Shown here: in pieces, positions 12,518 through 23,647 of the stretch
Layout: the number at the start of each line of letters is the position of its first letter
Numbering within the stretch: position 1 is the first letter of the stretch
Source of the DNA: Massospora cicadina
Taxonomy: Eukaryota > Entomophthoromycota > Entomophthoromycetes > Entomophthorales > Entomophthoraceae
Direction of reading: 5' to 3'
Assembly: GCA_022478985.1 (NCBI GenBank)
Contig: JAKSZP010009198.1
Coordinates: 186,001 to 250,000, forward strand
DNA: 64,000 bases
Notes under the pieces: model-generated
Database searches by the model: none
Told to the model about the DNA's origin: nothing
Seen by the model: only the letters and a program-made list of their open reading frames with translations
Position numbers and translations under genes: made by a program

Positions 12518-13603
12518 AGATAAATATCAAAATTACTTTAGCTTTAATAGCTGCTGAGCCTACCTTGATGCTCATCTATTTTAGGCTTAAAATAAACTTT
12601 TAGATAAGCTGATGCTAAAGCTCACTAGAATCCTTAAACTGGAATGAATCTTAACATTAAGATATTGCAGTATAAATAGGTGATCTCTACTATTACCCAA
12701 CGTAGGTTGGCAGGTTCACAAAGAAAATTTGATTTTTGCACTTTAAGCTCTTATTACCTTTCTAGTATTCATTAATAAGCATATATTTATCACCTTGGAG
12801 TAAAAAGCTATATAATGATTTTGACCATAGCATTCCTCCATAAAATAATATTTGATTATATGATGTTTGCTGTAGCTTTTTAGTGAGATTTTCATTTAGG
12901 AATTCAAACGCCAGGTTAACAGAGACCATTTGATGGTCTGTGAAGCTATTATTGGTTTTTCAAAAGGTTAAAGTACTGGATTGTAAATATAGGCAAGGTT
13001 TATGTAGATGGGTGCCAATGGAAGCTTCTCTTGATGGACATTGGGGATTTTATTTTAGTAAAACAAGAGCTTCTTTAAGAAGCATTTTATAAGGTACCAA
13101 AGTTGAGTGAAGTACAATAAAGCTCATGTGCCCATGTAGGCAATAAAAATAAATAAAATACCAATTGTGTCACTTATTTCAGAAGCTGTCATATAAGAAA
13201 ATTAATGAATTGGAATAAAGCGGAAGTAAAGAAAATTAAGGAAAAAACTATAAGTATGGTGTCAATTTGAAGCTTTATTGCTAACTATTTTGTTTATTTT
13301 TGTATTCCCATAAGATATTGATGGCAAGAATACAAAGGTACATTAGGTATGATCTAATTTTCTTAAAGTTACCTGATCTAGAAAATACCCCAAGGTGTTA
13401 TACTAGGCTAGAATATTAGAGAGGAATTGCTTTAAACATTCCTTATCCTCACCTTAAGACAGTGGGTGTCTAAAAGTAGCAGGATATCCAACTTTATATT
13501 ACACAGGTTAACTCACTTTTTGGCTTGAAAAGCAAGAGCCCTGATTTCTGTAGCGTTAAGTGTCCCTATGCTATTTGATACTCCTTGCACGCCTCATGAT
13601 CAA
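12518..13603. other. AT-rich spacer between LINE and short LTR element
   Basis: About 1.1 kb with no frame or repeat I recognise. Confidence 0.5.
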
Positions 13604-13697
13604 TGTTGGAATTTCAACCAGAATATAATCCTTTCTAAGAATCCAAATTAGTGCTTGAATTACTGGGGCACAGCTGCTAATTAATTAACCTAGTATC

Positions 13698-15621
13698 TTA
13701 TATTTTTTTGAGGCAAGCTGACCAGGGGACAGACATTAAGAAGCTAAAACTAGACTAAAAACTAACTTTACTTGGTTCAAACAAAACGCTCTACTGAGCG
13801 GATTGGATGAAACACTTCAAAAACCAACCAAACAGGTGGTCAGCGGAAACTGCTTATCCCTCCATGGCGGAAGGGGAGGGGGGTCAGGGGGCTCATCTTC
13901 AGCAGCCTCTTTGGCAGCAGCCTCTTCCTCCCATAGTAGAGTGCATGTCATGGCAGACAGTAATGGCGTTGGAGCATCTGCAACATGGGGTTTGATATCT
14001 CTAATAATTGGAATTTCATAGAAATTGCCCGCTAGGTAAATGGCACTGAGATATTTGTTTGAAGCTTTTCAGCTTTGATGCGGGCGTCTGGGAGTTTAAT
14101 GAACGTGGCAATGTTGGTTTGGGTTATTTTTGCTTTTGGATTCCGTGCTATAGTTGCCACGTTCTGGATAGCATTGTTAACGTTTTTGTGTAGCTGGTTC
14201 ACTGTGATTTTACTTTTTGGGGTTAGGGTTGCAGGGATAACAGGAGGTGGAATTCCTCCTGTGAGCATCGCTACTGATTTAGCGTCAGCTTTATGCAGGG
14301 GATGACAATCTGGTGTTGAAGCTGATTTAACTGCAAGCTGGTGATCACTGTGAAATGATTTGGCATTTAGCTGTGGGATATAAAGTCGAGGGGGTATCTG
14401 GAATCCCATTCTGCATTAATGAACTGCTCAATTTGAAGAGATGATTCTTCAATGGACTTACCTGATTAATCAATTTCAGCCGTTAATTCCCATGGGATTT
14501 GGTTGAATGGATTGGGGAATCAGCGTACAGATGAGGTTTGGTTAATTCATTTGAGGAAGCATGGGATCAAACTTGGATCTAATCTGATGCTTGATTGGTG
14601 GAATTATTTATGGCATTGGGGTGAGGAGGAGGATGATTGGTGGTTGCAGGTGCAGCTGCAGCAACAGGCTTTGGGGGTGGGGGAGGTAGGATTGTGCCCC
14701 ATACTGGAAATTGTACAGGGTGGGCAGCAGATTGGAGGTCAGCGGATGAGTTGTCTGATCTGCTGGAAGTGGTTGAGGAGGGGCACTTGCGTTTCAAGTG
14801 GTCTAACTTGAAACATGATGGATAGATTGTCTTCCCACCCTCTATGCAGGCCCAAGATGGTCGGGCGCCGAGAAAATAACTGTGTACAGCAGAATTGACA
14901 CCGCAATTTTATTAAATTCAGGGCTGATTGTGGCATATGCCCAAGGCCCAGCGAGTTGTGTGGCCCCATTTGGGACCACAAATTGTAAAATGGGGTTGGA
15001 GCCATAGGCTGCTAAACCCTCCATCAGCTCCTGGTGGAGCACTTCAGGGGGAGGTGGGTGGGCAAGCCAGCAAACTGAACCACCAAGGTGGTGTCTGCTG
15101 GGAGCCAAGTCCTAGTTGTGGGGAGAGGGGTGCCCTGGAATGCCAGGGACACAGTTGCTGCAGTGGCAGCGTCAGCTTCGCAAGTGAAGCTGAGGTCAAA
15201 ATACCCCTTTTAGGGGCAGAAATCTATAAAACTGGTGGGTGTCATCACCACCTGTGCCATTTCAATAATGGCTTGGTCATGGTATGAGAATAGTTTCCCA
15301 TATTCAATCCTTAGGCTGTAGCACATGTTGCTCTGGGGGAGCACTAGGGGGCAGCGAGGTACCACTTGGGTATGAGCAAGGTGGGTGTCTAGGTCCTTGG
15401 GCAGAACGAATCATCCCATAGTTTTGTAATAGCTGGGTGAACCAGTCCTAGCGCGTTTTCCTGATGGACGGAAAATGGTGGGGGAGTTTTACTGCTGCCC
15501 CACGTTGGAGCAGCCAGCGGAGAATATGAGGACATTAAAGCAAAATTACAATGGGAAAATTTGATTTGTTTTATAAATTTTATTAATTTTACTTGGAAAG
15601 TTACACTGAGTGGAAAGAGAG
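13698..15621 (-). mobile_element. ORF1-only non-LTR element, copy 1
   Basis: 1924-bp insertion in the 5' LTR. The flanks 13681-13697 and 15622-15638 match at 14 of 17 positions (TTAATTAA..TAGT.TC). The 3' end at the left, read on the minus strand, is GTCCCCTGGTCAGCTTGCCT then CAAAAAAA. Size, 5' leader, single ORF and tail agree with copies 2 and 3 (1928 and 1935 bp), so this is a complete unit and not a random truncation. There is no room for an ORF2. Confidence 0.82.
13850..15520 (-). pseudogene. ORF1 of ORF1-only element, copy 1
   Basis: Minus-strand gag-like ORF1 in several frames. Conserved parts: a middle segment near 15108-14900 with YGSNPILQFVVPNGATQLAG, matching the other copies; a zinc knuckle near 14835-14780 reading YPSCFKLDHLKRKCP, where the first Cys of C-x2-C-x4-H-x4-C has become Tyr; then a proline/alanine-rich stretch (14720-14600). 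The C-terminus is acidic and proline-rich (AEDEPPDPPPLPP, near 13900-13860). No endonuclease or RT follows; the 3' untranslated tail comes next. It probably bound RNA, as LINE ORF1 proteins do. Confidence 0.7.
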
Positions 15622-15979
15622 TTAATTAAAATAGTTTCAATACACTTAGTTTTCATATTGTCAGTTTTGATTTAGCTCCTTATATAATCAGGTTTAGTTA
15701 TATTAATGTCCATATGTTTCCAGATTATCAGACTGAAATTAATAGCAATTGAGTTTTCTGATTAAATAAAAAATGAGTTCTATAATTGATGATGGTTTAT
15801 TATGATTTACTAGCAATTGATGATAAAGGTAATCAATAGGTCTTGGTATCTAGTAGTAAGTTTTTTTATTAAATAGTAGGATGAATGTTACAATTTACGA
15901 TGGTAACAATTTACTGGCACTTGATGCTGAGGATACTCAGTTTTTTTGAAATTTGTATTTATTAGATTTAATGGCGATT

Positions 15980-17907
15980 TTCCGCCCAATAACATATTTG
16001 AGCAAATTTAAAATTACAGAAGAACTAAAAAAACTCCAAAAAACAGACACACAGAAAAACACCAATGTCCTCAGCCTAAACGCCCACTGTTCCAAAATGG
16101 GGCAGCAGTGAAACCCCCTAGCATCTTCCACCCAGTGAGGAAATGCTTTCAAACTAGATCAACCAGCCCCCCAAATTCCTTGGGTTGATACATTCCCCCC
16201 AAGGATCTTGTCATCCACCTTGCATGTTCTCAAACAGTGCCTCGTAGCACCATTGTGCTCCCCAAAGAAAAATGCAATTCAGCCTCTGGGTCAAATATGG
16301 CAACTTTTTCCCTCACAATGACAAAATAACAATAGAATTAGCCCAGGCGCTTATGCAGCCTACATGCTTTATTGACTTCCACCCCTACAAGGGGTACTTT
16401 GACCTTGGCTTCACTTGCAAAGCTGATGCTGAAATTGCATCCAACATTCCCCTGTTGTTCCAGAAAACCCCCATCCAAACCACTTGCATTCAGTTGCCTG
16501 ATGACACCACTCTTGTGGTTCAATCTGCAGGCCTCCCCACCCACCTCCCACCTGAAACTTTATACAACGAAATAATAGCTGTGTTGTCAGTATATGGCGC
16601 TGAACCCATTTTACACTTTGTGGTTCCCAACAGAGCCAACTGACTTGCGGTCTCTCACGCCTTTGCAACTATATGACCAATATCAAACAAAATTGCCATT
16701 TTGATACCCCTTGCACTTTTGTCCCCTCTGCCACTGACCACCCTTTCTGGTCCAGAGTAGATAAGGGGCGCATGATCTGTCCCATTTGTTTTAACCTGGA
16801 TCACTCAAAGTGGCACTGCCCCACCATAGCCTGAGCCGGAGCCCACACGCTTGATTCCGCCATGATGCTCCCAAAGCTGACTTAAAAACCTTTTATAAAT
16901 GGGGTACAATCCTCCCTCCCCTTCCACCCAAAATTGTAGATGCAAATGCCACGGATTCAACCAATAGGGAACCAACATGCCAAACCACCACTCCTACTCC
17001 AACTAATCAGGAGCCAGCATGGACCCCAGTAAATTCAATAAGACCCAACCAGCAACTAATCCAGCCCACCCATATGCTGTTTAACCTATCATCCCTAGTA
17101 TAATTTCTGAATTTTTTTGGGGAAGTTGATGATTTGGAAAATCCCATCTCCAACACAGTCAAGGCCCCATGCCTCAAAATGTACCTAAATGCAGATTATG
17201 CAGCTCAATTTTCAACTCGTTGCTATGCTCTACACTCAGATGCTAATGAATTCTGAAATGACCACCAACAAACCAAAAAGGCTTTTGCCTCCCCTGATTG
17301 TCACCCCCTCTGAAAGGCTTAGCAAAGTCAGTCACAGTCTTAGCCAAGGGGTACCCGCCCCTGTACTTCCCCCATGCAACAAAATCATAAAAAAGAATTC
17401 AACTGATTCCATCAAGTTGCCCACAAGGCAGTACAAAAAGTTGCAATGGTCATATAATTTGGCCCCAAGACCTGCATTACTAGCAACATTATCGCCACCT
17501 TTACCACGCTACCTAAAAGTTCGCCTCAAGGCTGAAAAAGCCCTATCCAAATATAGCACAACCATCCTCATAGCTAAATTTGAGCTTCCCAAGCCACTCT
17601 TCTACCTTGACCCCCATTTTGAGGATGCACCCACTCCCTTGCTCTCAGTGTTCTACCATACACTGTCTGACACAGAGGAGGAAGATGAGCCTCCCAATCC
17701 CGACTCACCCTCTAAAATGGATGTATAGAAGTTTACTGCATCTGACCTGGTTGGTTCATTTTAGTTTTTTATTTTTATTTTTCAATTTGGTCATGTGATA
17801 CGTTTGTCTATTTCTGTTTGTTAAATTCTAGATTAGTATGAGTTTTCTCACTGGAGCTTAGAATTGTCCATGCCCCAGTCAGCTTGCCTCAGTTAAATAA
17901 AAAAGAG
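15980..17907 (+). mobile_element. ORF1-only non-LTR element, copy 2
   Basis: 1928-bp insertion in the same LTR as copy 1 but in the opposite orientation, 358 bp away. The 12-bp TSD is TTAATGGMGATT at 15968-15979 and 17908-17919 (one difference). The 3' end is CCCCAGTCAGCTTGCCTCAG then TTAAATAAAAAAGAG. This is the best-preserved copy and a good type sequence for the family. Confidence 0.85.
16080..17728 (+). pseudogene. ORF1 of ORF1-only element, copy 2
   Basis: About 550 codons in two main frames. The first long open part (16272-16643) holds a hydrophobic, possibly RRM-like or capsid-like region ending HFVVPNRAN. An intact zinc knuckle, C-x2-C-x4-H-x4-C (CPICFNLDHSKWHC), lies at 16778-16819. 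A second open part (17189-17728, 179 codons) is basic and ends in an acidic tail (TEEEDEPPNPDSPSKMDV). The stop at 17726 is followed by only about 180 bp of 3' UTR, with no ORF2. The open stretches suggest relatively recent activity. The family resembles LINE ORF1 proteins by knuckle and context; I do not recognise a named family. Confidence 0.72.
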
Positions 17908-18515
17908 TTAATGGAGATTGATGTTAAAATAATTGACAGGGTTTTAGGATCTACCTGCAATTGATGCCAAGAAATCAAAAAATATTTGCTGGCAATTGTT
18001 GCTGAGGATAACTGGTAGGTGGGCATTTAATTGCCATTCAGCACCTAAGTATGAAAACTCTAGCTTCCCTTATAATAAAGACCTTTTATTTCGCTTACTT
18101 TTATCAGTTTCTAGTTTACTAGTATCCTTGGATTTTAAGGTAGGGTCAAAGTTCCCCCAGGATTGTTTGCGCCACCACTCTAATACACGGAGCTATAAGT
18201 AGCCCCTCGCTGATTTACCAAACTAGCTAACTAAAATAAAGGGACTAAGGGTGATCAATCCTGACATACTGGGAATGTTATGAAAGAGCCTTTCCACTAA
18301 GTTTGGTGTTGATGCTAAGAAAGTACTCTGGCTGGCAACATAGTTAATTGAACAAGGGTGAAGTTGTTGGCTATGCTGAGTTTGGGGAGATTCTGTGAGA
18401 GCTTGTACTGAAAGGTAGCCAGTAAAGGCAAAAGAGCAAGGGTCAGCAGTCTTCATACTGTTGGACTAGCACACTAGTAGAGTACCAAATGATTCAAATT
18501 GCAAAATTTGCAACA

Positions 18516-18939
18516 CTAAGCACACTACAGGGTTCGTATTAGTGTGCTTTTTGACTAACCAGAGGCAAGATGAGGTTGTTAGGGTGGCTTAATGCAATCA
18601 TTTTTTCCGTTGATGGATGCCAACTGTTCACTTATGCTCTGCCATAAATTTCTCTGGTGATGAGCACCACTATCAAATTCATTAAAATTTCATTAAATCC
18701 TTTTGCAACAAATTCTGACAATTTCTTCCCTTTAGACGCCATTGTTTAGTGTTATCATTAATTTCTTCAGGTGACGTATTCCACTACTTTTCTTTCCTGA
18801 TGCTTATTGGAGATGAGGGGGTGGTATTATCACCTCTCTACCATACCATCAAAGAGCTATTTCATGAAGCACTGTGAATCCATGATTTCGGTCACTTTAG
18901 CTACTTTGAAGAAATATAACTTGAATAAGCTGGGAGATG
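18516..18939 (+). other. 424-bp internal region of the short LTR element
   Basis: No gag or pol frame is visible. It begins with a strong hairpin where a primer-binding site would be, and ends in the purine-rich GCTGGGAGATG (18929-18939), the likely polypurine tract. Confidence 0.6.
18518..18549. repeat. Perfect 10-bp hairpin just after the 5' LTR
   Basis: AAGCACACTA (18518-18527) and TAGTGTGCTT (18540-18549) are exact inverted repeats around a 12-nt loop, two bases after the LTR end. This is the place where the first-strand primer normally anneals; no obvious tRNA-complementary primer site is seen instead. Confidence 0.7.
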
Positions 18940-19931
18940 TGTTGGGATTTTTAACTATATTATGATTCATTATATGAACTCCAAATTAATGTTTAAATTA
19001 GTGGGGCAAAGCTACTAATTATTTTACCTAGTTTTGATATATTTAGTTCTAATACTATAGTTTTAAAATAGCTCCTCGTTTTGATCAAGTTTAGCTACTT
19101 TGTTGGCCTGCCATTTCCAGGTTATTTGGGCTAAATGTCAGTAGCTTTTTAGATTTACATTTAAATACAGGACGAATGTTATGATTGATGATGGGTTATT
19201 ACAGTTCACTAGCAATTTAATGCTAGGATAAACAATAGTTTTGGTCTTTAGTAGAAGAAACCCAATTGAAATCAGGATTAATCTACAATCAATGATGGTT
19301 TATTATAATTTACCAGCAATTGATGCTGAGGATAGTTAATAGTTTTTGCTTTTTGTACTTATCAGGATCTAATGGCAATTGATGATGAGGTTATTCAACA
19401 TATATTTTCTGGCACATGTTTCTTAGAATAAATTTATTGGTAAGCATAATACTGACATATAATCTAAGTATAAATTAACCTAGTTTCCCTTTAAAAACCT
19501 CTTTTCTCCTACTTTTATTAGTTCCAAGTTGACCAGTATCCTTGGCTTTTAATGTAGGATTAAAGGTTTCTGGGGTAATTGGCGCCACCATTCCAATATC
19601 TGGAACTACAAGGAACCCACCGCATAGACTTACCTGAATGGTTAGCTGACAATGAGGGACTAATAGAGATTAATTCCAATATACTGGGTTTTTAAGGACA
19701 GAACCTCGCTGCCCAGTCAGATGTTGGTGCTGATGAAGGGCTCTGGGCTTGCAATGTAGTCATTAAACCAAGGGCGTGTTTGTTGTCTATGCTGGGTTTT
19801 GGGAGTTGCTATGCAAACTTGTAGTGAAAGGTAGCCAGTTAAGGCATAATAGTAATGGTCAGCAGTCTTTATACTGTTGGCCTGGCAAACTAACTGAGTA
19901 TAAAATGGTGTGGATTGTAAAGTTTGCAACA
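18940..19931 (+). repeat. 3' LTR of the short element (intact, 992 bp)
   Basis: Starts TGTTGGGATTTTTAA after a purine-rich tract and ends GTTTGCAACA. It is the uninterrupted reference for the split 5' LTR. Confidence 0.78.
19172..19361 (+). repeat. Direct repeats inside the LTR
   Basis: A unit of about 75 nt occurs at 19172-19245 and 19290-19361, with core GATGATGGGTTATTA / AATGATGGTTTATTA and then CTAGCAATTTAATGCT / CCAGCAATTGATGCT. A partial third copy (GGCAATTGATGATGAGG) is at 19374. The 5' LTR has the same arrangement at 15782-15957. Repeats of this kind in LTRs often serve as promoter or enhancer modules; that role is inferred. Confidence 0.5.
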
Positions 19932-19936
19932 AGCAA

Positions 19937-21675
19937 TTGGAAAGGTCAGGGTGTCCCAGATTTATCGCATGCTGAACAAGTTAGGCTCTAAGTTAGGAGA
20001 TCTAAAACGCTTTAAATTGTATTTTTTGCAATTCATGATAAAAAAAGCCTCTTTTACCCACTGTGACATCAACTTAAAAAAGTTATGAGTTTATATTTAG
20101 CTAATTTATAATTAAGTTTTAGAATCAGTTTTCTATGTGAGGGCTAATTGTAAAATATATGATTACTAGTGACTCTAATGTCATTAGTTAGACATAAGAA
20201 ATTTAAATAAAAGCTGTTATTTTTCAAAAAAAGAACAGTGATTTTAATAAAAAAATGTTTATAATTTTAAAAAAAACTTTAAACATAAATACATTAGTGA
20301 AATTTACCTAAAAAACGACTATAATGTTGATTTTGACACAGCATATGAGTTAGATGTTCCATAGAGAGGAGAAGTCTAAAATCCAAATTATAATTTCAAC
20401 AACAATGGAGTTGTAGATAATATTATATACTATATAATTGATAAAAAGTCTGACAGACATCTTATTTAGTTATAATAAACTAAAATAAGATATGAATACT
20501 AATTTTCTCTTTGTGACACTTTACTTGGAAAGCAAAATTAATTTGTGAAGATCTAAACTATAATGAAAATATTCGTGGATTAGTTATTCATCAGTCCTTT
20601 TTTAACATATATCTTTTACATCTAATAAAATCTCAATTTTCCAAAACCCCATATTAGATACACATGATATTTAAAGTTATATGAGGTTTTGGGATGGGTT
20701 TTTTTAATAACTTTTATGAATTAAAGATCAAAGATTTTTATATAAGTTCACAACAGAACTTCTTAGGACTAAGTGTATCTTTTATTTATTCAGAGGTCTT
20801 TATCATATTTCAGTTTTTTTTGCAGTGCTAACCTAAAATGCCTATGGGTGAAGTAATTTCAAGTAAGTGCACAATTGCAACTGTCTAAGAAGATGTGAAC
20901 AAAAAAGCCCATTAATATGACAATTCAAACTCTTATCATGTAAGAAAAGTATGGTGAGTTCAATTTATAAATAACAAACTAAATGAAGTTGACTTTTTTT
21001 TGTTATAATAGTTCTAAAGATAAAGTACAATACTATAAGATAGTATTATAATATAGATGAAAAAATGTACATAAAACGTAATGAACTATATTGGATAATA
21101 TTTATGGGGGTTCATGTAATTTGAATACATTAATACTTGAAAAAACCAAAGGTGATAGGAAAAAAAGGGATATGAGACTCTCTACTTAAGGTGGTGACTA
21201 AATTTATATTATCCTTAGGAATAAGTACGCAAGTAAAGGCGGTTTTACTTTCAATTTACTCACGTTTAATTAGCTTGTATTCTGGAACCCTCAATCCAAA
21301 GGTGCTATCATAAAGTAATTATGATGGTTTCCATTTATCAACATAATTCTATTAATGTCTCAGCCTTAATTGCTTTAACTAATGAGTTTGGTTTATGGAT
21401 GGACACAATATAACCACATTCTTAGTTTGCTTCACCAAAACTAGATTAATGATAGACCCTTGATATCAATTAATAAGTTTTTTAGTAAAATATTTTCATA
21501 ATCATTAACCCCTTCAGGTTCATAAAGGTATTCCCAAAAGCCAGCACATATAATTAGCTTTTTATAAGATAAATGTATTTTAAAGCTATATAATTTAGTT
21601 CCCATAAAGTATTGAGATTAAAGGTACTGTAATCTACTCAGAAAAAAATATCTTTAGAGTGTGTATATAGCCAAA
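19937..21675. other. AT-rich spacer left of element A
   Basis: 1.7 kb with very low GC and no recognisable frame, repeat pair or RNA. Confidence 0.5.
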
Positions 21676-22708
21676 TGATGGGATTCCAGTATGCCCACAT
21701 TAAGCCAGCTTAATTGATTATAATATATATAAATGTCCACTAGGGGATAAGGCCCACTTGTGGATGTGAGAGTTATTATTGCCTACTATAACTTGTTCTC
21801 AGATAATTACCACTACCAAAAATAATTATCCGCCAGGTTTAATCCCACTGGGCTACTAATGTTTTGTCAGAGATGATCTCTGACAATAAACAAGTGCTTT
21901 GGGTGTCAATTTTGATTTAGATAAATCAATAAAACTTATAGGATTTGATTGAGTTTCGTCTCTGATTGACAAAGAGTTTATGAGTTGCTAGGCTAATGCT
22001 AACGCCTATGATAAGCAACTTCTTAGTTAACTTTTAGGTATCATGATCTGATGTTTATGGGTAAAAGTCACATTATCAAAGCAGGTTGTTAACCCAATAA
22101 GGGTGACACGCTTGGATTGAGCAAAGTCATTGGAAACATTCTTCAATATAACCCAGAAGAGGTCACATCTATAGTCAGCGGCGGATATCAACTAATTGCT
22201 GAGAAAGATCATCGTTGGGCATGACTATGAAGAGTTGATTCAACAGCGATGGCGGCTGTTTCCAATTTGGGTGCCAACAGAAGAATTAGGTGCTAAATTC
22301 CTTTAAAAATTCCCTTGCATATATATTAGCTGAAGCAGAAATTTTTAGACCAATAAAGATTTATAATAACTTAAGCTGGCATACACATAATGTATATTTT
22401 ACTCTTGGGACAAGAGTTGCTGAATAAGATATCCTTTATCTATTTTATTGCTATCTCTGCGGAATCTGCTTCAAGAGAGAGGAGAAAGCCCTGAACTTTT
22501 AGTAGGTTAAGTTTAATCATAAGGAAGAGTCAGAGGGAGAAGATCCTTAACATTCCAAAAGTACCTTCAGGATTATAAGGAAAACACCAGATTAGTGTTA
22601 GACCTAATATTTAACTTTTTAGTAAAAAATTCTATAGGGTGACAGTCTTCATACTATCACCAACCCAATTAATTACTATCAATTATTATCAACAACTTAT
22701 ACAACGCA

Positions 22709-23478
22709 GTGGGAAACCAGCTCAATTGTGCTCCCTGGTGCTTTTGCCAGCTGGTTTCCACAAATTATTTTAATAAAAATAAAAGTTTAAAATAAAATGC
22801 GCTAGTAAAAATGGGTATTTTGGGATTTTTTTTTTATGCATGCGATAAAGGGAAAATGATGATCCTTGACCTCCAACTATCTAGTATTTAAAATGTTTTA
22901 AAGGTTGAGGGGGAATTTGGGAATATGTTCAGAATAGCCTGCACGAGTCTGAATTAGGAAATATGCAGGAATAGCGTATCATAGTTCAGGAACTCACATC
23001 AGGGCAGTGGAACAAAGGAAGCAGAATTCTGATTGGCCCAAACATACCCTTGAGGTAACATTTTTATAAATTTAAGCCAATCACTAACTGTGAAATTTTT
23101 TGCACCTTGGGGAACCCCTGCCAAGCCTATAAAAGGGGAGGGTCCCCATGCTGGTGAATTGAAGGACTTTGTTGGGGTCAGGGGTGTGCCTTTCAATGGT
23201 AACCCCAAAGTCTGTGGTGAGGTCAAAGTAATCCAACCAGCTGATTTAACTAGTGCCCGTACAGGATTCAGAACCGGTGTTTCCCCAAAAATGGGGTTCC
23301 ACCAAGAATTTGCCAGGGACTTTTGGCCAAGTTCCTCAATTTTTTCATTATTAGTTTTAATAAATGAGCTCTTAATGGCTTTGGAATATTGCAAATGGCC
23401 AATTTTTCCCTTTTTCAGCATAACTTGACCTACAGCATTCTTACTTTGAGTCTGCAAAGGTAAATGTCTGACAAATGC
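22709..23478 (-). mobile_element. Unclassified 770-bp insertion in the 5' LTR of A
   Basis: Defined by comparison with the 3' LTR, where the flanks are contiguous at 45309/45310. Flanks ACAACGCA (22701-22708) and ACAAATGCA (23471-23479) may be an imperfect TSD. One end carries an inverted repeat, GTGGGAAACCAGCT (22709-22722) and AGCTGGTTTCCAC (22749-22761), 13 paired bases with one bulged base. Read on the minus strand the hairpin is the 3' terminus, after an A/T-rich stretch. Most of the rest is one open frame (22999-23421). It encodes no transposase or RT, so it is non-autonomous. Class unknown. Confidence 0.6.
22999..23421 (-). CDS. Open frame of 140 codons in the 770-bp insertion, function unknown
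   Basis: Uninterrupted from ATG at 23421 to a stop at 22999, notable in a window where nearly every element frame is broken. The frame also continues upstream into the LTR (to 23568), but that part lies outside the insertion, so the inner Met is the better start. The protein starts MLKKGKIGHLQ, has a Gly/Pro/Thr-rich middle (LKGTPLTPTKSF) and ends in a region with VPQGAKNFTVSDWLKFIKML and VWANQNSASF. No signal peptide or membrane segment is evident. I recognise no family; an N-terminal piece of a gag-like or ORF1-like transposon protein is possible. Expression is not implied. Confidence 0.4.
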   Translation of the reverse strand: MLKKGKIGHLQYSKAIKSSFIKTNNEKIEELGQKSLANSWWNPIFGETPVLNPVRALVKSAGWITLTSPQTLGLPLKGTPLTPTKSFNSPAWGPSPFIGLAGVPQGAKNFTVSDWLKFIKMLPQGYVWANQNSASFVPLP

Positions 23479-23647
23479 ACATATCAGAAACCTATACTTT
23501 AACTGGTGAGCTAAAGCGAACTGCACAACTAAAATTCTAATTTGAGTAACTAGTACTAGGAGTAGCAAGCTCTTTAAAATGACATTTAATGCTCACTAAA
23601 GGGGTAGATGAGTTTCATAGCCAAATTAAAAGAAAACCATATTAACA

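Larger units (their letters stand above)
13604..18515 (+). repeat. 5' LTR of the short element, split by two ORF1-only insertions
   Basis: LTR pieces lie at 13604-13697, 15639-15979 and 17920-18515; each aligns by eye, in order, to the intact 3' LTR at 18940-19931. The best-conserved part is the right third (18240-18515), which shares for example GGTCAGCAGTCTT and CTGTTGG with 19857-19885. The two gaps are the ORF1-only elements with their TSDs. Confidence 0.78.
13604..19931 (+). mobile_element. Short LTR retroelement with almost no internal region
   Basis: Two related LTRs (13604-18515, interrupted, and 18940-19931) flank only 424 bp. Without the two insertions and their duplicated targets the 5' LTR is about 1.03 kb, against 992 bp for the 3' LTR. 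Both start TGTTGG and end TTTGCAACA. The flanking 5-mers are ATCAA (13599-13603) and AGCAA (19932-19936), a possible TSD with one mismatch. A purine-rich GCTGGGAGATG precedes the 3' LTR, giving plus orientation. The middle codes for nothing recognisable, so it needed proteins from another element (TRIM-like, but with large LTRs), or it is an internal-deletion derivative. Confidence 0.75.
21676..23584 (+). repeat. 5' LTR of A, split by a 770-bp insertion
   Basis: LTR pieces are 21676-22708 and about 23479-23584. The second aligns with 45310-45416 of the 3' LTR (shared CAGAAACC / AAGAAACC, GAGCTAAAG and the region of TAGTACTAGGAGTAG / TTACTAGAAGTAA). The start TGATGGGATT corresponds to TGTTGGGATT at 42332. 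Confidence 0.78.

Noticed and set aside
15781..19400. Recurring GCAATTGATG motifs suspected to be a satellite or CRISPR-like array
   Set aside because: They are two or three imperfect units inside an LTR, seen twice because the LTR is present twice; spacing is irregular.
22709..22761. Strong hairpin taken at first for a primer-site structure of element A
   Set aside because: Comparison with the 3' LTR shows that the LTR continues at 23479; the hairpin is the end of a later insertion, not next to A's LTR end.
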